DNA of 64,000 bases from Thalassotalea agarivorans (GTDB taxonomy: Bacteria; Pseudomonadota; Gammaproteobacteria; Enterobacterales; Alteromonadaceae): contig NZ_AP027363.1 of assembly GCF_030295955.1 (NCBI RefSeq), forward strand, positions 434,001 to 498,000. Direction: 5' to 3'. Of this stretch, positions 45,975 through 56,752 are shown piece after piece. Numbering within the stretch: the stretch's first letter is position 1; every line of letters starts with the position of its first letter. Both the position numbers and the translations under genes were made by a program. Below the pieces are notes generated by a model. The model searched no databases. It worked only from the letters and a program-made list of their open reading frames with translations, and had not been told where the DNA came from.

Positions 45975-46846
45975 TGACGAGCAAGAAGACACTTAAACTA
46001 CTATCTAAACAACAAGGCTTTACCTTGATAGAGCTTGTGTCTGTTATTGTATTGCTTGGCATTATGGCGGTAGGTTTTACAAGCTTTATTGGCCTAACAA
46101 CACAATCTTATGTCAACGCCACCGTACGCGATGAGCTTATCGCAAGTGCAAGGTTTTCTGTCGAGCGCATTAATCGCGAACTCAGGCATGCAGTGCCAAA
46201 CAGTATGCGCGTTACAGAAGCGTTTGATGGTTCAATTAAGTGTTTAGAGTTTATTCCAATCAAAGCATCAACATCATACGTTGATATTCCAGTAGCCCCA
46301 GAGACTGCTGAAAGTGAATTTCCGGTTATTCCTTTCATTAATCAGCAAGGCAATGATTATTTGTGTAGTAATTGTGGCGACTTCGTTACCGTCTATCCAT
46401 CGAGTACTGCAGCGGTTTATACCAACCTGTCGTCTTCAGTTTCTTCAGGCCGCAGTTTTCCTATTACAGACATTGCTGATGATGCAACCACAAGCGATCA
46501 ATGGACAGTGACGCTGGCAAATGGCAGTGGCGTATTGTTCGAAGAAGAGTCTCCAACAAGACGATTATATGTGTTTGATTCACCTGTTAGCTTTTGTATG
46601 AGTGATGCACAAGGATTGGTTAGATACTCAAATTATCCTATTTCTGTGAATCAGCCTTTGCCGCCCAATAATGCTAATCAAAGTTTAATGGCACAGAATT
46701 TTGAACCACTGATCACCTATAGACCTTTTGAAGTGATTCAACCAACGCAACAACGAAATGCGTTAGTGCAAATTGAGTTACGTTTTTCGCAAAACAATGA
46801 GCAAATTGTATTTGAAAATGAAGTGCACGTGATGAATACGCCGTAA
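45974..46846 (+). CDS. mshO: MSHA minor pilin MshO
   Basis: A long prepilin of 290 aa. The leader (about 15 residues, ending KQQG) precedes FTLIELVSVIVLLGIMAVGF. The helix continues with RFSVERINRELRHAVPNS, typical of PilW/GspJ-type minor pilins. Two Cys (YLCSNCGDF) are in the head. It forms a tight cluster with mshC and mshD. Confidence 0.88.
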   Translation: MTSKKTLKLLSKQQGFTLIELVSVIVLLGIMAVGFTSFIGLTTQSYVNATVRDELIASARFSVERINRELRHAVPNSMRVTEAFDGSIKCLEFIPIKASTSYVDIPVAPETAESEFPVIPFINQQGNDYLCSNCGDFVTVYPSSTAAVYTNLSSSVSSGRSFPITDIADDATTSDQWTVTLANGSGVLFEEESPTRRLYVFDSPVSFCMSDAQGLVRYSNYPISVNQPLPPNNANQSLMAQNFEPLITYRPFEVIQPTQQRNALVQIELRFSQNNEQIVFENEVHVMNTP

Positions 46847-46889
46847 TAGAAACGCAAGGAGCGAGGAACTGGCGCGTAATGAGAGAATA

Positions 46890-47342
46890 ATGATGCAAGT
46901 GATACAGACAAAGACATTTATGAAAAAACAACGAGGTAACGCCTTAGCTATTGCCTTGTTTTTGATCCTTGTACTTCTGCTGTTAGGTAGCGCGTTGGTG
47001 CAAATGTTGTCTTCATCTAGCGAAGCTATCGCACAAGAGGTACTTGGTACTAGAGCCTTGGCTGCAGCAACCGCTGGCGCAAACGGTGAGCTTGCTCAAA
47101 TCTTTCCTTTAGATGGTAAAACGGGCGCGGGTTGTCGTGCCAACTTTACTTATAATTTTGCAGGGGTAGACGGATTAAACCAGTGCAGAGTATTTACCTC
47201 GTGCGCGAACTATGCAAATAATGATGGAATAGCCTACTATCGTATAGAGAGTATTGGTGAATGTGGTATTGGCATTTCGGCGGATGAAGACAACGCCGTG
47301 GTCAGTAGCCGCACAATTAAAATAGAAGCTAGGAGTTTGTAG
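46890..47342 (+). CDS. mshP: MSHA biogenesis protein MshP
   Basis: Product of up to 150 aa, with one hydrophobic helix following KKQRGNALAIALFLILVLLL and a PilX-like layout, but no classic FTLIEL motif. Three ATG codons (46890, 46893 and 46920) can start it. The last gives the tightest leader (MKKQRG), but its ribosome site is weak. Several Cys (AGCRANF, NQCRVF, TSCANYA, GECGIG) suggest disulfides in the exported part. The stop overlaps the mshQ start by one base. Confidence 0.8.
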   Translation: MMQVIQTKTFMKKQRGNALAIALFLILVLLLLGSALVQMLSSSSEAIAQEVLGTRALAAATAGANGELAQIFPLDGKTGAGCRANFTYNFAGVDGLNQCRVFTSCANYANNDGIAYYRIESIGECGIGISADEDNAVVSSRTIKIEARSL

Positions 47343-50300
47343 TGTTAATTCGTGGTTTAGCTTTCAGTCTATTTTTGTTTTCGGTCAATGTGCTTGCTGC
47401 TGAGCAAGTGCCGCCAACGTGTGATCCTATTTTTCCTGGCCCAGACGCTATTTTAGAAGATGGTGAATTTACCCCTCGTTCCCCGAAACCTAACCCACCC
47501 AACGACGGTGATGTATTTAGATTGCGCACCGTGCAAGGTGGTCAGGAGTATGTCTATAACGAATGGGATGATAGCGAAGACTATAACCTGACAGTCAGTG
47601 GCAGCGGCACAGCAACTATTTATATTAAAGAAGAAACTGTCATCAAAGAAAATCCACGATTAAATGCAGGTGGTGATCCCAGTCAGCTATTAATCATCTT
47701 TTTGAAAGACGCAAAAATTGAAGAAAAAGGCGTTATCAATGCATATATATATGCATACGAAGACTTTATTTTGGAAGAAGATAACGATTTTTCGGGTGGT
47801 CTTTCAGTCGAAGGTGATTTAGATTTAAAAGAAAATGTAGATGACACCTATGTGCCGCCAGACAATATTGATAGTGGCTTTTGCCAAGGTGCGCCAACCG
47901 ATGACTTTTACTATTTTGTAGAAACTGATGGCGATGGTTCAACCTGTGCATTAGAAACAGTTACTATTAAAGCATGTACTGATGCATCGTGTTCTCAGCT
48001 TTCTAGCGAAACCGTTACCTTAGATTTTGTTGTCGGCGGTGAAACTAAAGTCATTGATTTAGCGGTAACTGGTGAACGCACGTTCCAATTTGCGCACCTC
48101 AATACAGGCAGTGCAGCAATAACAGTAGCCAATTCAAGCAAAACAGAAACTTCTAGTGTTGAATGTACACCGGGTACAAGTTGCCAAATAGATTACCTAT
48201 CAGATGGCTGCGCTGACTCGTGTTTTGCTTATTTTCCAGATTCTGTACAAGGCCATCAAGACGATTCTGAAATTGAATTTAAAGATAATGGTCTGTTATA
48301 CGACGACTTTGATCACTTAGTGACGTTTCCAAAGTTAAAAGACAACGATTCAAACTTGGGAAGAACCTGTAATACCGCTCCGTGTGAAATTACCGGTACT
48401 AAAGCAGTTGAAATGCCGCTTGGCAATTTCAAGGATTCTACAGGCAACACTAAAATAGACATCAGTGGCGGTGGCTCTGACATTACTATCGGGCCTGGTG
48501 GTGACTACACTGAAACTGAATACGGTGATTTTAAAGTAAAAGATGGTGCGACCGCTGAGTTTTTTGCTTCTGGTAGTAGTTATCATTTTAAGAAGAGTGA
48601 AATCAAAAATGCTACCGTTACTTTTGCCGAAGGCAGCTATTGGTTTGAAGAGCTAAAAATTAAAGAAAATGCGGTTATCATTACTAAAGGTAAAGTAAGC
48701 ATATTCTTTAAAAAGCATTCGGATATAGAGAGTGGCTCTAAGGTGAATGTCAATGGCAATTCAGAAGACTTAGCATTGATAGCCTACGATGATTTGCACT
48801 TTAAAGAAAATACCCAAACCCATGCGTTTTTATACATGCATGGTGACAAGGACATAACCTTAAATAACAATGCGATGTTTAGAGGTAGTGCTTCCGCCCG
48901 TAAAAAACTGAAAATAGAAGATACCGCACACTTTTTCTTTGAAGGTGGTGAACCTTATATCGAAGATATTTGTGGTCAGCCAGTAGCGCCAACACCATCA
49001 AATGAAGTTGCGTTTTATTCGTTTGAAGAAACAGACTTTTCTTCGGGCATTGCCGATAGAACCGGGAATGGTTTTACTGGTAGCAACAACAATGGTGTCT
49101 CTATTCCTGATGGTCGATATTGCCGCGGCTTTTCTTCACCAAATCAGAATAGAAACAACAATACAGATTATACCTTTAACTCTAATGTTGATATCACTAA
49201 TGATGTCGGCAATAAAGGTACGATAAGTTTTTGGTATGCGAGTCGCTATAACTGGAATAGAAGGCAAGATACTGGTGGTAATGGCGGTTTAAGAACCTTA
49301 TTTGATGCCACAGAAAGTAGTAGCTCAGGCGCGGGAGACAAATATTTCACGCTTAAAATTTTGAACAATGGTCGTTTGCGCTTCAACTTTGAAGACTCTG
49401 CCGATAGAGACTTTGTGGTGACTGAACCTGGGGGACAAGCTAGACAAGCACAAACTTGGTATTACATCACAACCACGTGGGACTTTGAGAACAATTTATT
49501 TGAAATCTATGTCGATGGTAATCGTCGTATTCAAAGTTCACAAAATACTAATGGAATTCTAGCGGGATTAGGCGATATTGTGTTTGGAGACAACTCATCA
49601 CCTTATGCAACTTGGTCAAATACCTCTAGCTTACCGGCACGAAATTCTGCTGGCGGTCGTTTTGATGAAGTACGTATTTACGACAAAGTGCTAACCGAAA
49701 CAGAAATTCGAGAAGACATGGCAAAGAGCGACTGCGCCACCATAGTCGATCATTTTGAAATAGACCATGATGGCTCAGGTTTAACTTGTGAAGCCGAACC
49801 TATCCTTATTAGAGCTTGCGCAGACTCTTCGTGTACTGCACTCGTGAGCGATGCTTATGACGTGCAGCTCAGCGTTAACGGTGTACCAAATAAAACAGTT
49901 ACGGTTACAGGTGGTACAGCGACTACCTTCGTTAATACCAGCCCCGGCGCGGCGACTTTAAGCCTAGATCAAAACTATAGCTGTAATAATCTTTCAAACG
50001 GGGGAACTGATTGTGACGTAGTGTTTGCTGATTCAGGCTTTAGGTTTGGCACCATAGATAGTGGCAACTTTGGCGGCATCCCGACGCAGTTAAGTGGCAA
50101 GCCGTCCAATACCGGCTACAAAGCTGCTGATTTATATATTCAAGCAATACAAAAAGACCCAGATACTGGTGCTTGTGCAGGCCTTGTCGCGCCAAGTGCG
50201 ACGATTGAAGTATCTGCAACGTGTTCAACACCAGGAGGCGCCTGTGCTGGCCAGGCTGTGCAATTTGTGCCTAATGGTATCGGTGCGGGTATTTCGCTGC

Positions 50301-51901
50301 CGACAGCGCCAACGAGTTATCAAAGCACTAATATGTTGTTTAATGCTGAAAGCGGTACAGCGGGTTCATTTGTTATGAATTACCCTGATGCTGGTCTTGT
50401 AACTCTAAATGCGCGAATGGAAATACCATTAGATGACGGCACGCCCTCGGGCGAATATATTGTTGGTAGCAGTAATCCTATTTTCGTCAGGCCGCTCGGC
50501 TTTTATGTTAACGCGCAGGGTAACCCTGAAGCGAAAAGTGCAAGTGATGGTAAATTTGTCACTGCGGGAGAGCAATTCCCATTAACAATTGCCGCCGTGC
50601 AATGGCAAGCAGGCGATGACACCGACAACGACGGTTCACCGGACACACAAAATACGACGGTCAATGGTGTTAATTGGTTTACAACCGCAAATCTTGCAGA
50701 CAATGGTGTTACCCCGTCGTTTAATACTTCGGCTATTCAACATCAAATGGCGCTGTTTATGCCAAGTGGTGGTAGAAACGGTACATTTACAGCACCAACA
50801 GCATATGCGTTTAGCAATGGCGTAAGTGCTCAAAACCATGTCTATGAAGAAGTAGGTATTATTGGTGGGCGCTTCTCCGCTTATCAATATTTAGGGATTA
50901 GTGGTGAGAACATTAATGGTTACATACCGCATTTAGGGCGCTTTGTGCCTCATCACTTTGATCAGTCGGTAGAAAAACAAGGTAATCTGCTTGGTCAATG
51001 TGGCCCTACAACTACCCCTGGGACAAGAGATTGGGTATACACCGGCCAGGGGCTTGAAGGCGCTGTAACGACAGGTGCCATTACCTATGACAGTGAACTG
51101 CCGACTTATCGTATTGAAGCTAAAAGTTTAAGTGGTAATGTTACCGAAAATTATATTGGTGACTTCATGAAACTTGATGACAGTAGTGTTACTGTGCTTT
51201 CGCCGAATAACGATGTTTATCAGGTAGGTAAAGATGGCGTCACCTTAACGCCGCTTGATGGGGTAATTGAGCAAGGCACTATTGAAGCATCCACCACTGA
51301 AAAAGGGGTGGTATTCTATACCTTTAGTGTCAATGACAGCTTTATGTATACCAGAGAAGCGAATACTGAAATTCAGCCGTATGATGCAACTATTCCGTTA
51401 GCGGTAGAAACTATTGAAGACGACGATAACGTTCGTGAGGCAGCAACAGAAACCGCGATGCCTACTGGTGTTAAGATAAGGTTTGGTCGTGCTGTTTTAG
51501 CGAATAGCTATGGTCCGGAAACAGAAGACCTACCACAACACTATTGGGTTGAGTATGTCGATGACACAGGCGCTTTTGCACCTAATCGACCTGATGATTG
51601 TTCAGGCTTCGACAGTACCAATATGTCTATGGCTAAAATTGATTTAGATCCGTCATTAACAGATGTTTACCCAGCCGATGGCATGGTTATTAACGCTGAA
51701 ACGTTTGATATGATATTAGAGCCTACAGGGGCTGGTAACATGGGAAGAATCGAGGTCATTTATGACGCCTCTCCATGGTTACAATACAATTGGGAAACGG
51801 GAACAACGGATTACAGCGAAGACCCAACCGCGGTTGCAACTTTCGGTATATTTAGAGGAAACGATCGCATTATCCAATGGCAAGAGGTTAACGCCAACTA
51901 A
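47342..51901 (+). CDS. mshQ: MSHA-associated large exported protein MshQ
   Basis: The 1519-aa product has a GTG start overlapping the mshP stop. A signal peptide (about 1-19) is followed by a beta-rich region (about 55-180). A Cys-containing module at 189-290 recurs near 803-895. A second beta-solenoid-like stretch lies at about 330-545. A LamG/concanavalin-type domain spans about 550-785 (SFEETDFSSGIADRTGNGFT, then FDEVRIYDKVLTETEIRED). The long C-terminal part (about 900-1519) matches the DUF6701-type region of MshQ proteins. It is a likely tip adhesin or surface partner of the pilus. A strong terminator follows. Confidence 0.87.
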   Translation: MLIRGLAFSLFLFSVNVLAAEQVPPTCDPIFPGPDAILEDGEFTPRSPKPNPPNDGDVFRLRTVQGGQEYVYNEWDDSEDYNLTVSGSGTATIYIKEETVIKENPRLNAGGDPSQLLIIFLKDAKIEEKGVINAYIYAYEDFILEEDNDFSGGLSVEGDLDLKENVDDTYVPPDNIDSGFCQGAPTDDFYYFVETDGDGSTCALETVTIKACTDASCSQLSSETVTLDFVVGGETKVIDLAVTGERTFQFAHLNTGSAAITVANSSKTETSSVECTPGTSCQIDYLSDGCADSCFAYFPDSVQGHQDDSEIEFKDNGLLYDDFDHLVTFPKLKDNDSNLGRTCNTAPCEITGTKAVEMPLGNFKDSTGNTKIDISGGGSDITIGPGGDYTETEYGDFKVKDGATAEFFASGSSYHFKKSEIKNATVTFAEGSYWFEELKIKENAVIITKGKVSIFFKKHSDIESGSKVNVNGNSEDLALIAYDDLHFKENTQTHAFLYMHGDKDITLNNNAMFRGSASARKKLKIEDTAHFFFEGGEPYIEDICGQPVAPTPSNEVAFYSFEETDFSSGIADRTGNGFTGSNNNGVSIPDGRYCRGFSSPNQNRNNNTDYTFNSNVDITNDVGNKGTISFWYASRYNWNRRQDTGGNGGLRTLFDATESSSSGAGDKYFTLKILNNGRLRFNFEDSADRDFVVTEPGGQARQAQTWYYITTTWDFENNLFEIYVDGNRRIQSSQNTNGILAGLGDIVFGDNSSPYATWSNTSSLPARNSAGGRFDEVRIYDKVLTETEIREDMAKSDCATIVDHFEIDHDGSGLTCEAEPILIRACADSSCTALVSDAYDVQLSVNGVPNKTVTVTGGTATTFVNTSPGAATLSLDQNYSCNNLSNGGTDCDVVFADSGFRFGTIDSGNFGGIPTQLSGKPSNTGYKAADLYIQAIQKDPDTGACAGLVAPSATIEVSATCSTPGGACAGQAVQFVPNGIGAGISLPTAPTSYQSTNMLFNAESGTAGSFVMNYPDAGLVTLNARMEIPLDDGTPSGEYIVGSSNPIFVRPLGFYVNAQGNPEAKSASDGKFVTAGEQFPLTIAAVQWQAGDDTDNDGSPDTQNTTVNGVNWFTTANLADNGVTPSFNTSAIQHQMALFMPSGGRNGTFTAPTAYAFSNGVSAQNHVYEEVGIIGGRFSAYQYLGISGENINGYIPHLGRFVPHHFDQSVEKQGNLLGQCGPTTTPGTRDWVYTGQGLEGAVTTGAITYDSELPTYRIEAKSLSGNVTENYIGDFMKLDDSSVTVLSPNNDVYQVGKDGVTLTPLDGVIEQGTIEASTTEKGVVFYTFSVNDSFMYTREANTEIQPYDATIPLAVETIEDDDNVREAATETAMPTGVKIRFGRAVLANSYGPETEDLPQHYWVEYVDDTGAFAPNRPDDCSGFDSTNMSMAKIDLDPSLTDVYPADGMVINAETFDMILEPTGAGNMGRIEVIYDASPWLQYNWETGTTDYSEDPTAVATFGIFRGNDRIIQWQEVNAN

Positions 51902-51923
51902 TCCCATCTCATCTTAAAAAGTG

Positions 51924-51956
51924 GCTCGTTGCAATCCGTGTTGCAACGAGCTTTTT
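51924..51956 (+). terminator. Rho-independent terminator after mshQ
   Basis: GCTCGTTGCAA (51924-51934) and TTGCAACGAGC (51941-51951) form a perfect 11-bp stem around TCCGTG, then TTTTT. It closes the MSHA locus. Confidence 0.95.
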
Positions 51957-53298
<1,342 letters not shown>

Positions 53299-53300
53299 TT

Positions 53301-53324
53301 AAAAGGGAGCTTGCTCCCTTTTTT
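53301..53324 (+). terminator. Hairpin terminator between mreB and mreC
   Basis: AAAAGGGAGC-TT-GCTCCCTTTTTT. With the flanking A/T runs it can act as a partial terminator. Confidence 0.85.
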
Positions 53325-53347
53325 CATTACTGTGGTATAGACACGCG

Positions 53348-54205
53348 ATGAATCCAATTTTTAAAAATGGCTTATCTATTCAGCAAAGATTGCTTATTTT
53401 CATAGTGATCTCTGTTGGCCTGATTTTCATGGATCATCAAATGAAAGCATTTGAAAGTGTGCGTGGCGCCATGCAATCGGTAGTAAGCCCTTTGCAGTAT
53501 CTTGCCACAACACCAAAAAGAGCGATGACATGGGCGGCAGAAAATGTTGTGACGCGACGTCAGCTAATGCAAGACAACGAAGCGTACAAACTTGAACTCC
53601 TCTCTGTTCACGAATCTTTAATGCAATTGGAAATTTTGCGCCAAGAAAACGACCGCTTACGTAATCTACTGGCGTCGCCGTTGCGACCCGAAATTCGTAA
53701 AATGGTCGCTGAAGTGCTTTCTGTTGATAGCGATCCCTACACGCATCACGTGGTGATAAATCGTGGCACGGATGATGGTGTCTATGAAGGTCAACCGGTA
53801 CTTGATGAAACGGGTATTGTTGGTCAAATATTGCATGTTGGTGCAACAAGCTCACGCGTTATTTTAATTACCGATGTTAATCACGCTGTTCCTGTTCGAA
53901 TTAAGCGAAATGGTATTAGACTTGTCGCCACGGGTACGGGAAAAATTGACCAACTCATTCATAATTTTGTTCCTCATTCAACGGATATAAAAAGCGGCGA
54001 TATATTGGTTACATCTGGCCTTGGTGGTAAGTATCCTGAAGGTTATCCTGTCGCTGAAGTAACCACAGTGGTGCAAGATGATCGAGCATTCGCCAAAGTG
54101 TTAAGTCGCCCAGTGGCGAGCATCGACCGCTTGCGTTATGTGTTGTTGCTTTGGTCTCAGCCAGCTCAACCAAAAAGTATTAAGCCTGATGCGGAGGTCA
54201 AATAG
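53348..54205 (+). CDS. mreC: Rod shape-determining protein MreC
   Basis: MreC links MreB to the penicillin-binding elongation complex in the periplasm. The 285-aa product has one membrane helix (about 12-30), a coiled coil (about 65-110, ENDRLRNLL), and the double beta-barrel domain with VINRGTDDGVYEGQPVLDE and VTSGLGGKYPEGYPVAEV. It starts after the mreB hairpin and is 3 bp from mreD. Confidence 0.97.
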   Translation: MNPIFKNGLSIQQRLLIFIVISVGLIFMDHQMKAFESVRGAMQSVVSPLQYLATTPKRAMTWAAENVVTRRQLMQDNEAYKLELLSVHESLMQLEILRQENDRLRNLLASPLRPEIRKMVAEVLSVDSDPYTHHVVINRGTDDGVYEGQPVLDETGIVGQILHVGATSSRVILITDVNHAVPVRIKRNGIRLVATGTGKIDQLIHNFVPHSTDIKSGDILVTSGLGGKYPEGYPVAEVTTVVQDDRAFAKVLSRPVASIDRLRYVLLLWSQPAQPKSIKPDAEVK

Positions 54206-54208
54206 CTG

Positions 54209-54688
54209 ATGTTCGCTCATAATGGTTTTATCGTTGTTTTAACCCTATTTATTGCGTTGCTTGCTGCGATTATGCCAATGCCGCTGGGGATTGATTCATT
54301 TCGCCCAGATTGGGTGCTAGTCGTCTTATTGTATTGGGCAATGGCGATTCCAGTGCGAGTAAGCGTTGGCACCGCTTGGGTGATGGGATTACTGCTTGAT
54401 ATTCTGCTGGGAAGCCTACTTGGCGTTCACGCCATCGCATTGATGGTACCTGTGTTTATTGCAGCGGTTAATTGCCAAAAAATTCGCAACTTTTCTGTAT
54501 GGCAACAAGCTTTAGTGGTGGGTGTGTTATCGGCACTGCAACATTTGCTCGTGTTCTGGCTTCAATTTGTATTTTTAGATGTCGTCTTTTTACCTGCTTA
54601 TCTTTATCCTGTTGTAACAACAGTGATTATTTGGCCTTGGGCGTTCTTATTGTTAAGAAACATTCGCCGTAAGTTTCAAATCAAGTAG
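54209..54688 (+). CDS. mreD: Rod shape-determining protein MreD
   Basis: Polytopic inner-membrane protein of 159 aa with about five hydrophobic helices and the conserved FRPDWVLVVLLYWAMAIP and GLLLDILLGSLLGVHA segments. It forms the MreBCD elongation complex with its neighbours. Starts 3 bp after mreC; maf starts 5 bp after it. Confidence 0.96.
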   Translation: MFAHNGFIVVLTLFIALLAAIMPMPLGIDSFRPDWVLVVLLYWAMAIPVRVSVGTAWVMGLLLDILLGSLLGVHAIALMVPVFIAAVNCQKIRNFSVWQQALVVGVLSALQHLLVFWLQFVFLDVVFLPAYLYPVVTTVIIWPWAFLLLRNIRRKFQIK

Positions 54689-54693
54689 GCTTT

Positions 54694-55275
54694 ATGACTT
54701 CTCTTGTATTAGCGTCTCAATCACCTCGTCGAGGCCAATTGCTGAGCCAATTAGGTTACAGCTTTACCGTATGCCCTGCGGATATTGATGAAACAGTACT
54801 ACCAGAAGAAACTCCTCACGCTTATGTAGAGCGGTTAGCAAGACAAAAAGCCTTGTCGGTAGCAGAACAATTTCAAGCGTCTGATGTTATTATTGGTTCG
54901 GATACGACCGTTGTACAAAGTGGCAACATTTTAGGGAAACCAAGTGACGAAAATGATTGTCTAACTATGTTGCGATCTCTGTCGAACAATACCCATCAAG
55001 TATTAACGGCGATTGCGGTTGTAAGCAATCAAACAGTGGCGTCAGAAGTGGTTGCTACTAACGTGTCGTTTCGTCATTTAAGTGATGAAGAAATTCGCAT
55101 CTATTGGCAAACAGGTGAACCACAGGATAAAGCAGGTGCTTATGGCATTCAGGGTATTGGTGGGCAGTTTGTCAGTAACATTCACGGTAGCTATTCGGCA
55201 GTAGTAGGGCTACCTTTATATGAAACGGCTAATTTATTGAAGTTAGCAGGTATTCGCTCCACTTTTGGACTATAG
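54694..55275 (+). CDS. Maf-family nucleoside triphosphate pyrophosphatase (YhdE-like)
   Basis: The 193-aa product has the Maf start LVLASQSPRRGQLLSQLGY, the SDTTVV catalytic segment and QDKAGAYGIQGIGGQFV. Maf proteins of this group hydrolyse dTTP, UTP and modified pyrimidine triphosphates to clean the pool. The place between mreD and rng matches E. coli yhdE. Confidence 0.95.
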   Translation: MTSLVLASQSPRRGQLLSQLGYSFTVCPADIDETVLPEETPHAYVERLARQKALSVAEQFQASDVIIGSDTTVVQSGNILGKPSDENDCLTMLRSLSNNTHQVLTAIAVVSNQTVASEVVATNVSFRHLSDEEIRIYWQTGEPQDKAGAYGIQGIGGQFVSNIHGSYSAVVGLPLYETANLLKLAGIRSTFGL

Positions 55276-55282
55276 AGGTAAT

Positions 55283-56752
55283 ATGAGCGCTGAATTACTA
55301 ATCAATGTTACGCCGAGTGAAACACGAGTAGCGTTAATCGAGAATGGCTCTTTGCAAGAAGTGCATATCGAGCGTGAAGCAAAACGCGGCATTGTTGGTA
55401 ATATTTATCTGGGCAAAGTCATTCGAGTATTGCCTGGGATGCAAGCCGCCTTTGTTGATGTCGGCCTTGAAAAAGCAGCTTTTTTACATGCGTCTGACAT
55501 AAATTCAAACTTAATTCTCAATGAAAAAGCCGATAAACCATTAGTACAAGTACCTGATATTCGCACCTTAGTGCACGAAGGTCAGCACATCATGGTGCAA
55601 GTAGTAAAAGACCCGTTAGGTACTAAAGGGGCTCGTTTAACCACTGAAATAACGGTTGCATCGCGCTACTTAGTGCTTATGCCTAAAGCAAACCATGCGG
55701 GAATCTCTCAGCGAATAGAAGAGGAAGTTGAACGCGAGCGTCTGAAACAAATCGTGACGCCATTTTGTGATGAAAACCAAGGGTTTATTGTTCGTACTGC
55801 GGCGGAAGGTGCAGGTAAAGAAGAATTAGAACATGATGCGGAATTTTTGGCGCGCGTATGGAAAAAGGTATTAGAGCGAAAGGCGCGTAAGCAAACCAAG
55901 TATCCGATTTATCAAGATTTAAGCTTGGCATTTCGTATAATTCGAGACTTCGTTGGTGTGCAGCTAGAGCGCATTCGAGTCGATTCAAAGCTAACCTTTG
56001 ATCAGTTGATTGAGTTTACCGAAGAATTTGTTCCTGAGCTGACAAAAGTGATGGAGTATTACCCAGGTGAGAGACCGATATTTGACCTTTTCAGTGTTGA
56101 AAGTGAAATTCAGCGCGCCTTGCATCGTAAAATTGAATTGAAGTCTGGTGGCTATTTGATTATCGATCAAACAGAAGCAATGACCACCATCGATATTAAT
56201 ACAGGCGCATTTGTTGGTCATCGTAACCTCGAAGAAACCATTTTTAATACCAATATTGAAGCAACTCAGGCTATAGCAAGACAGTTACGATTGAGAAACT
56301 TAGGTGGGATCATCATCATCGATTTTATCGATATGTCTAGTGAAGAACATCAAAAGCGAGTGTTACATAGTTTAGATGCGGCCATGGCAAGGGATAAGGT
56401 TAAGTACAGTATTAGCGGTTTTTCTTCGCTCGGTTTAGTTGAAATGACCCGCAAGCGCACACGCGAAAGCCTAGAGCACGTGCTTTGTGGTGAATGTGAT
56501 GTATGTAGTGGCAGAGGCAATTTAAAAACCGTAGAAACGGTCTGTTTTGAAATACTGCGTGAAATTGTGCGAGTTAATCGCGCCTATGACGCAGACAAAT
56601 TTATTGTATACGCCTCGTCTTCGGTAAGTGAGTCTTTACTTAATGATGAATATCATAACCTGGCGGAGCTCGAAGTGTTTGTTGGCAAGCAGATAAAGAT
56701 CCAAACTGAGTCTATGTACAATCAAGAACAATTTGACGTGGTGATGGCGTAA
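55283..56752 (+). CDS. rng: Ribonuclease G
   Basis: RNase G is an endonuclease that matures the 16S rRNA 5' end and cuts some mRNAs. The ATG at 55283 with GAGGT upstream gives 489 aa, the E. coli length. A TTG 18 bp earlier overlaps maf and was rejected. The S1 domain is at about 35-125. The catalytic Asp site is in DQTEAMTTIDINTGAF and IIIIDFIDM, and the zinc-link cysteines are in CGECDVCSGRG. It overlaps yhdP by one base (TAATG). Confidence 0.97.
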   Translation: MSAELLINVTPSETRVALIENGSLQEVHIEREAKRGIVGNIYLGKVIRVLPGMQAAFVDVGLEKAAFLHASDINSNLILNEKADKPLVQVPDIRTLVHEGQHIMVQVVKDPLGTKGARLTTEITVASRYLVLMPKANHAGISQRIEEEVERERLKQIVTPFCDENQGFIVRTAAEGAGKEELEHDAEFLARVWKKVLERKARKQTKYPIYQDLSLAFRIIRDFVGVQLERIRVDSKLTFDQLIEFTEEFVPELTKVMEYYPGERPIFDLFSVESEIQRALHRKIELKSGGYLIIDQTEAMTTIDINTGAFVGHRNLEETIFNTNIEATQAIARQLRLRNLGGIIIIDFIDMSSEEHQKRVLHSLDAAMARDKVKYSISGFSSLGLVEMTRKRTRESLEHVLCGECDVCSGRGNLKTVETVCFEILREIVRVNRAYDADKFIVYASSSVSESLLNDEYHNLAELEVFVGKQIKIQTESMYNQEQFDVVMA

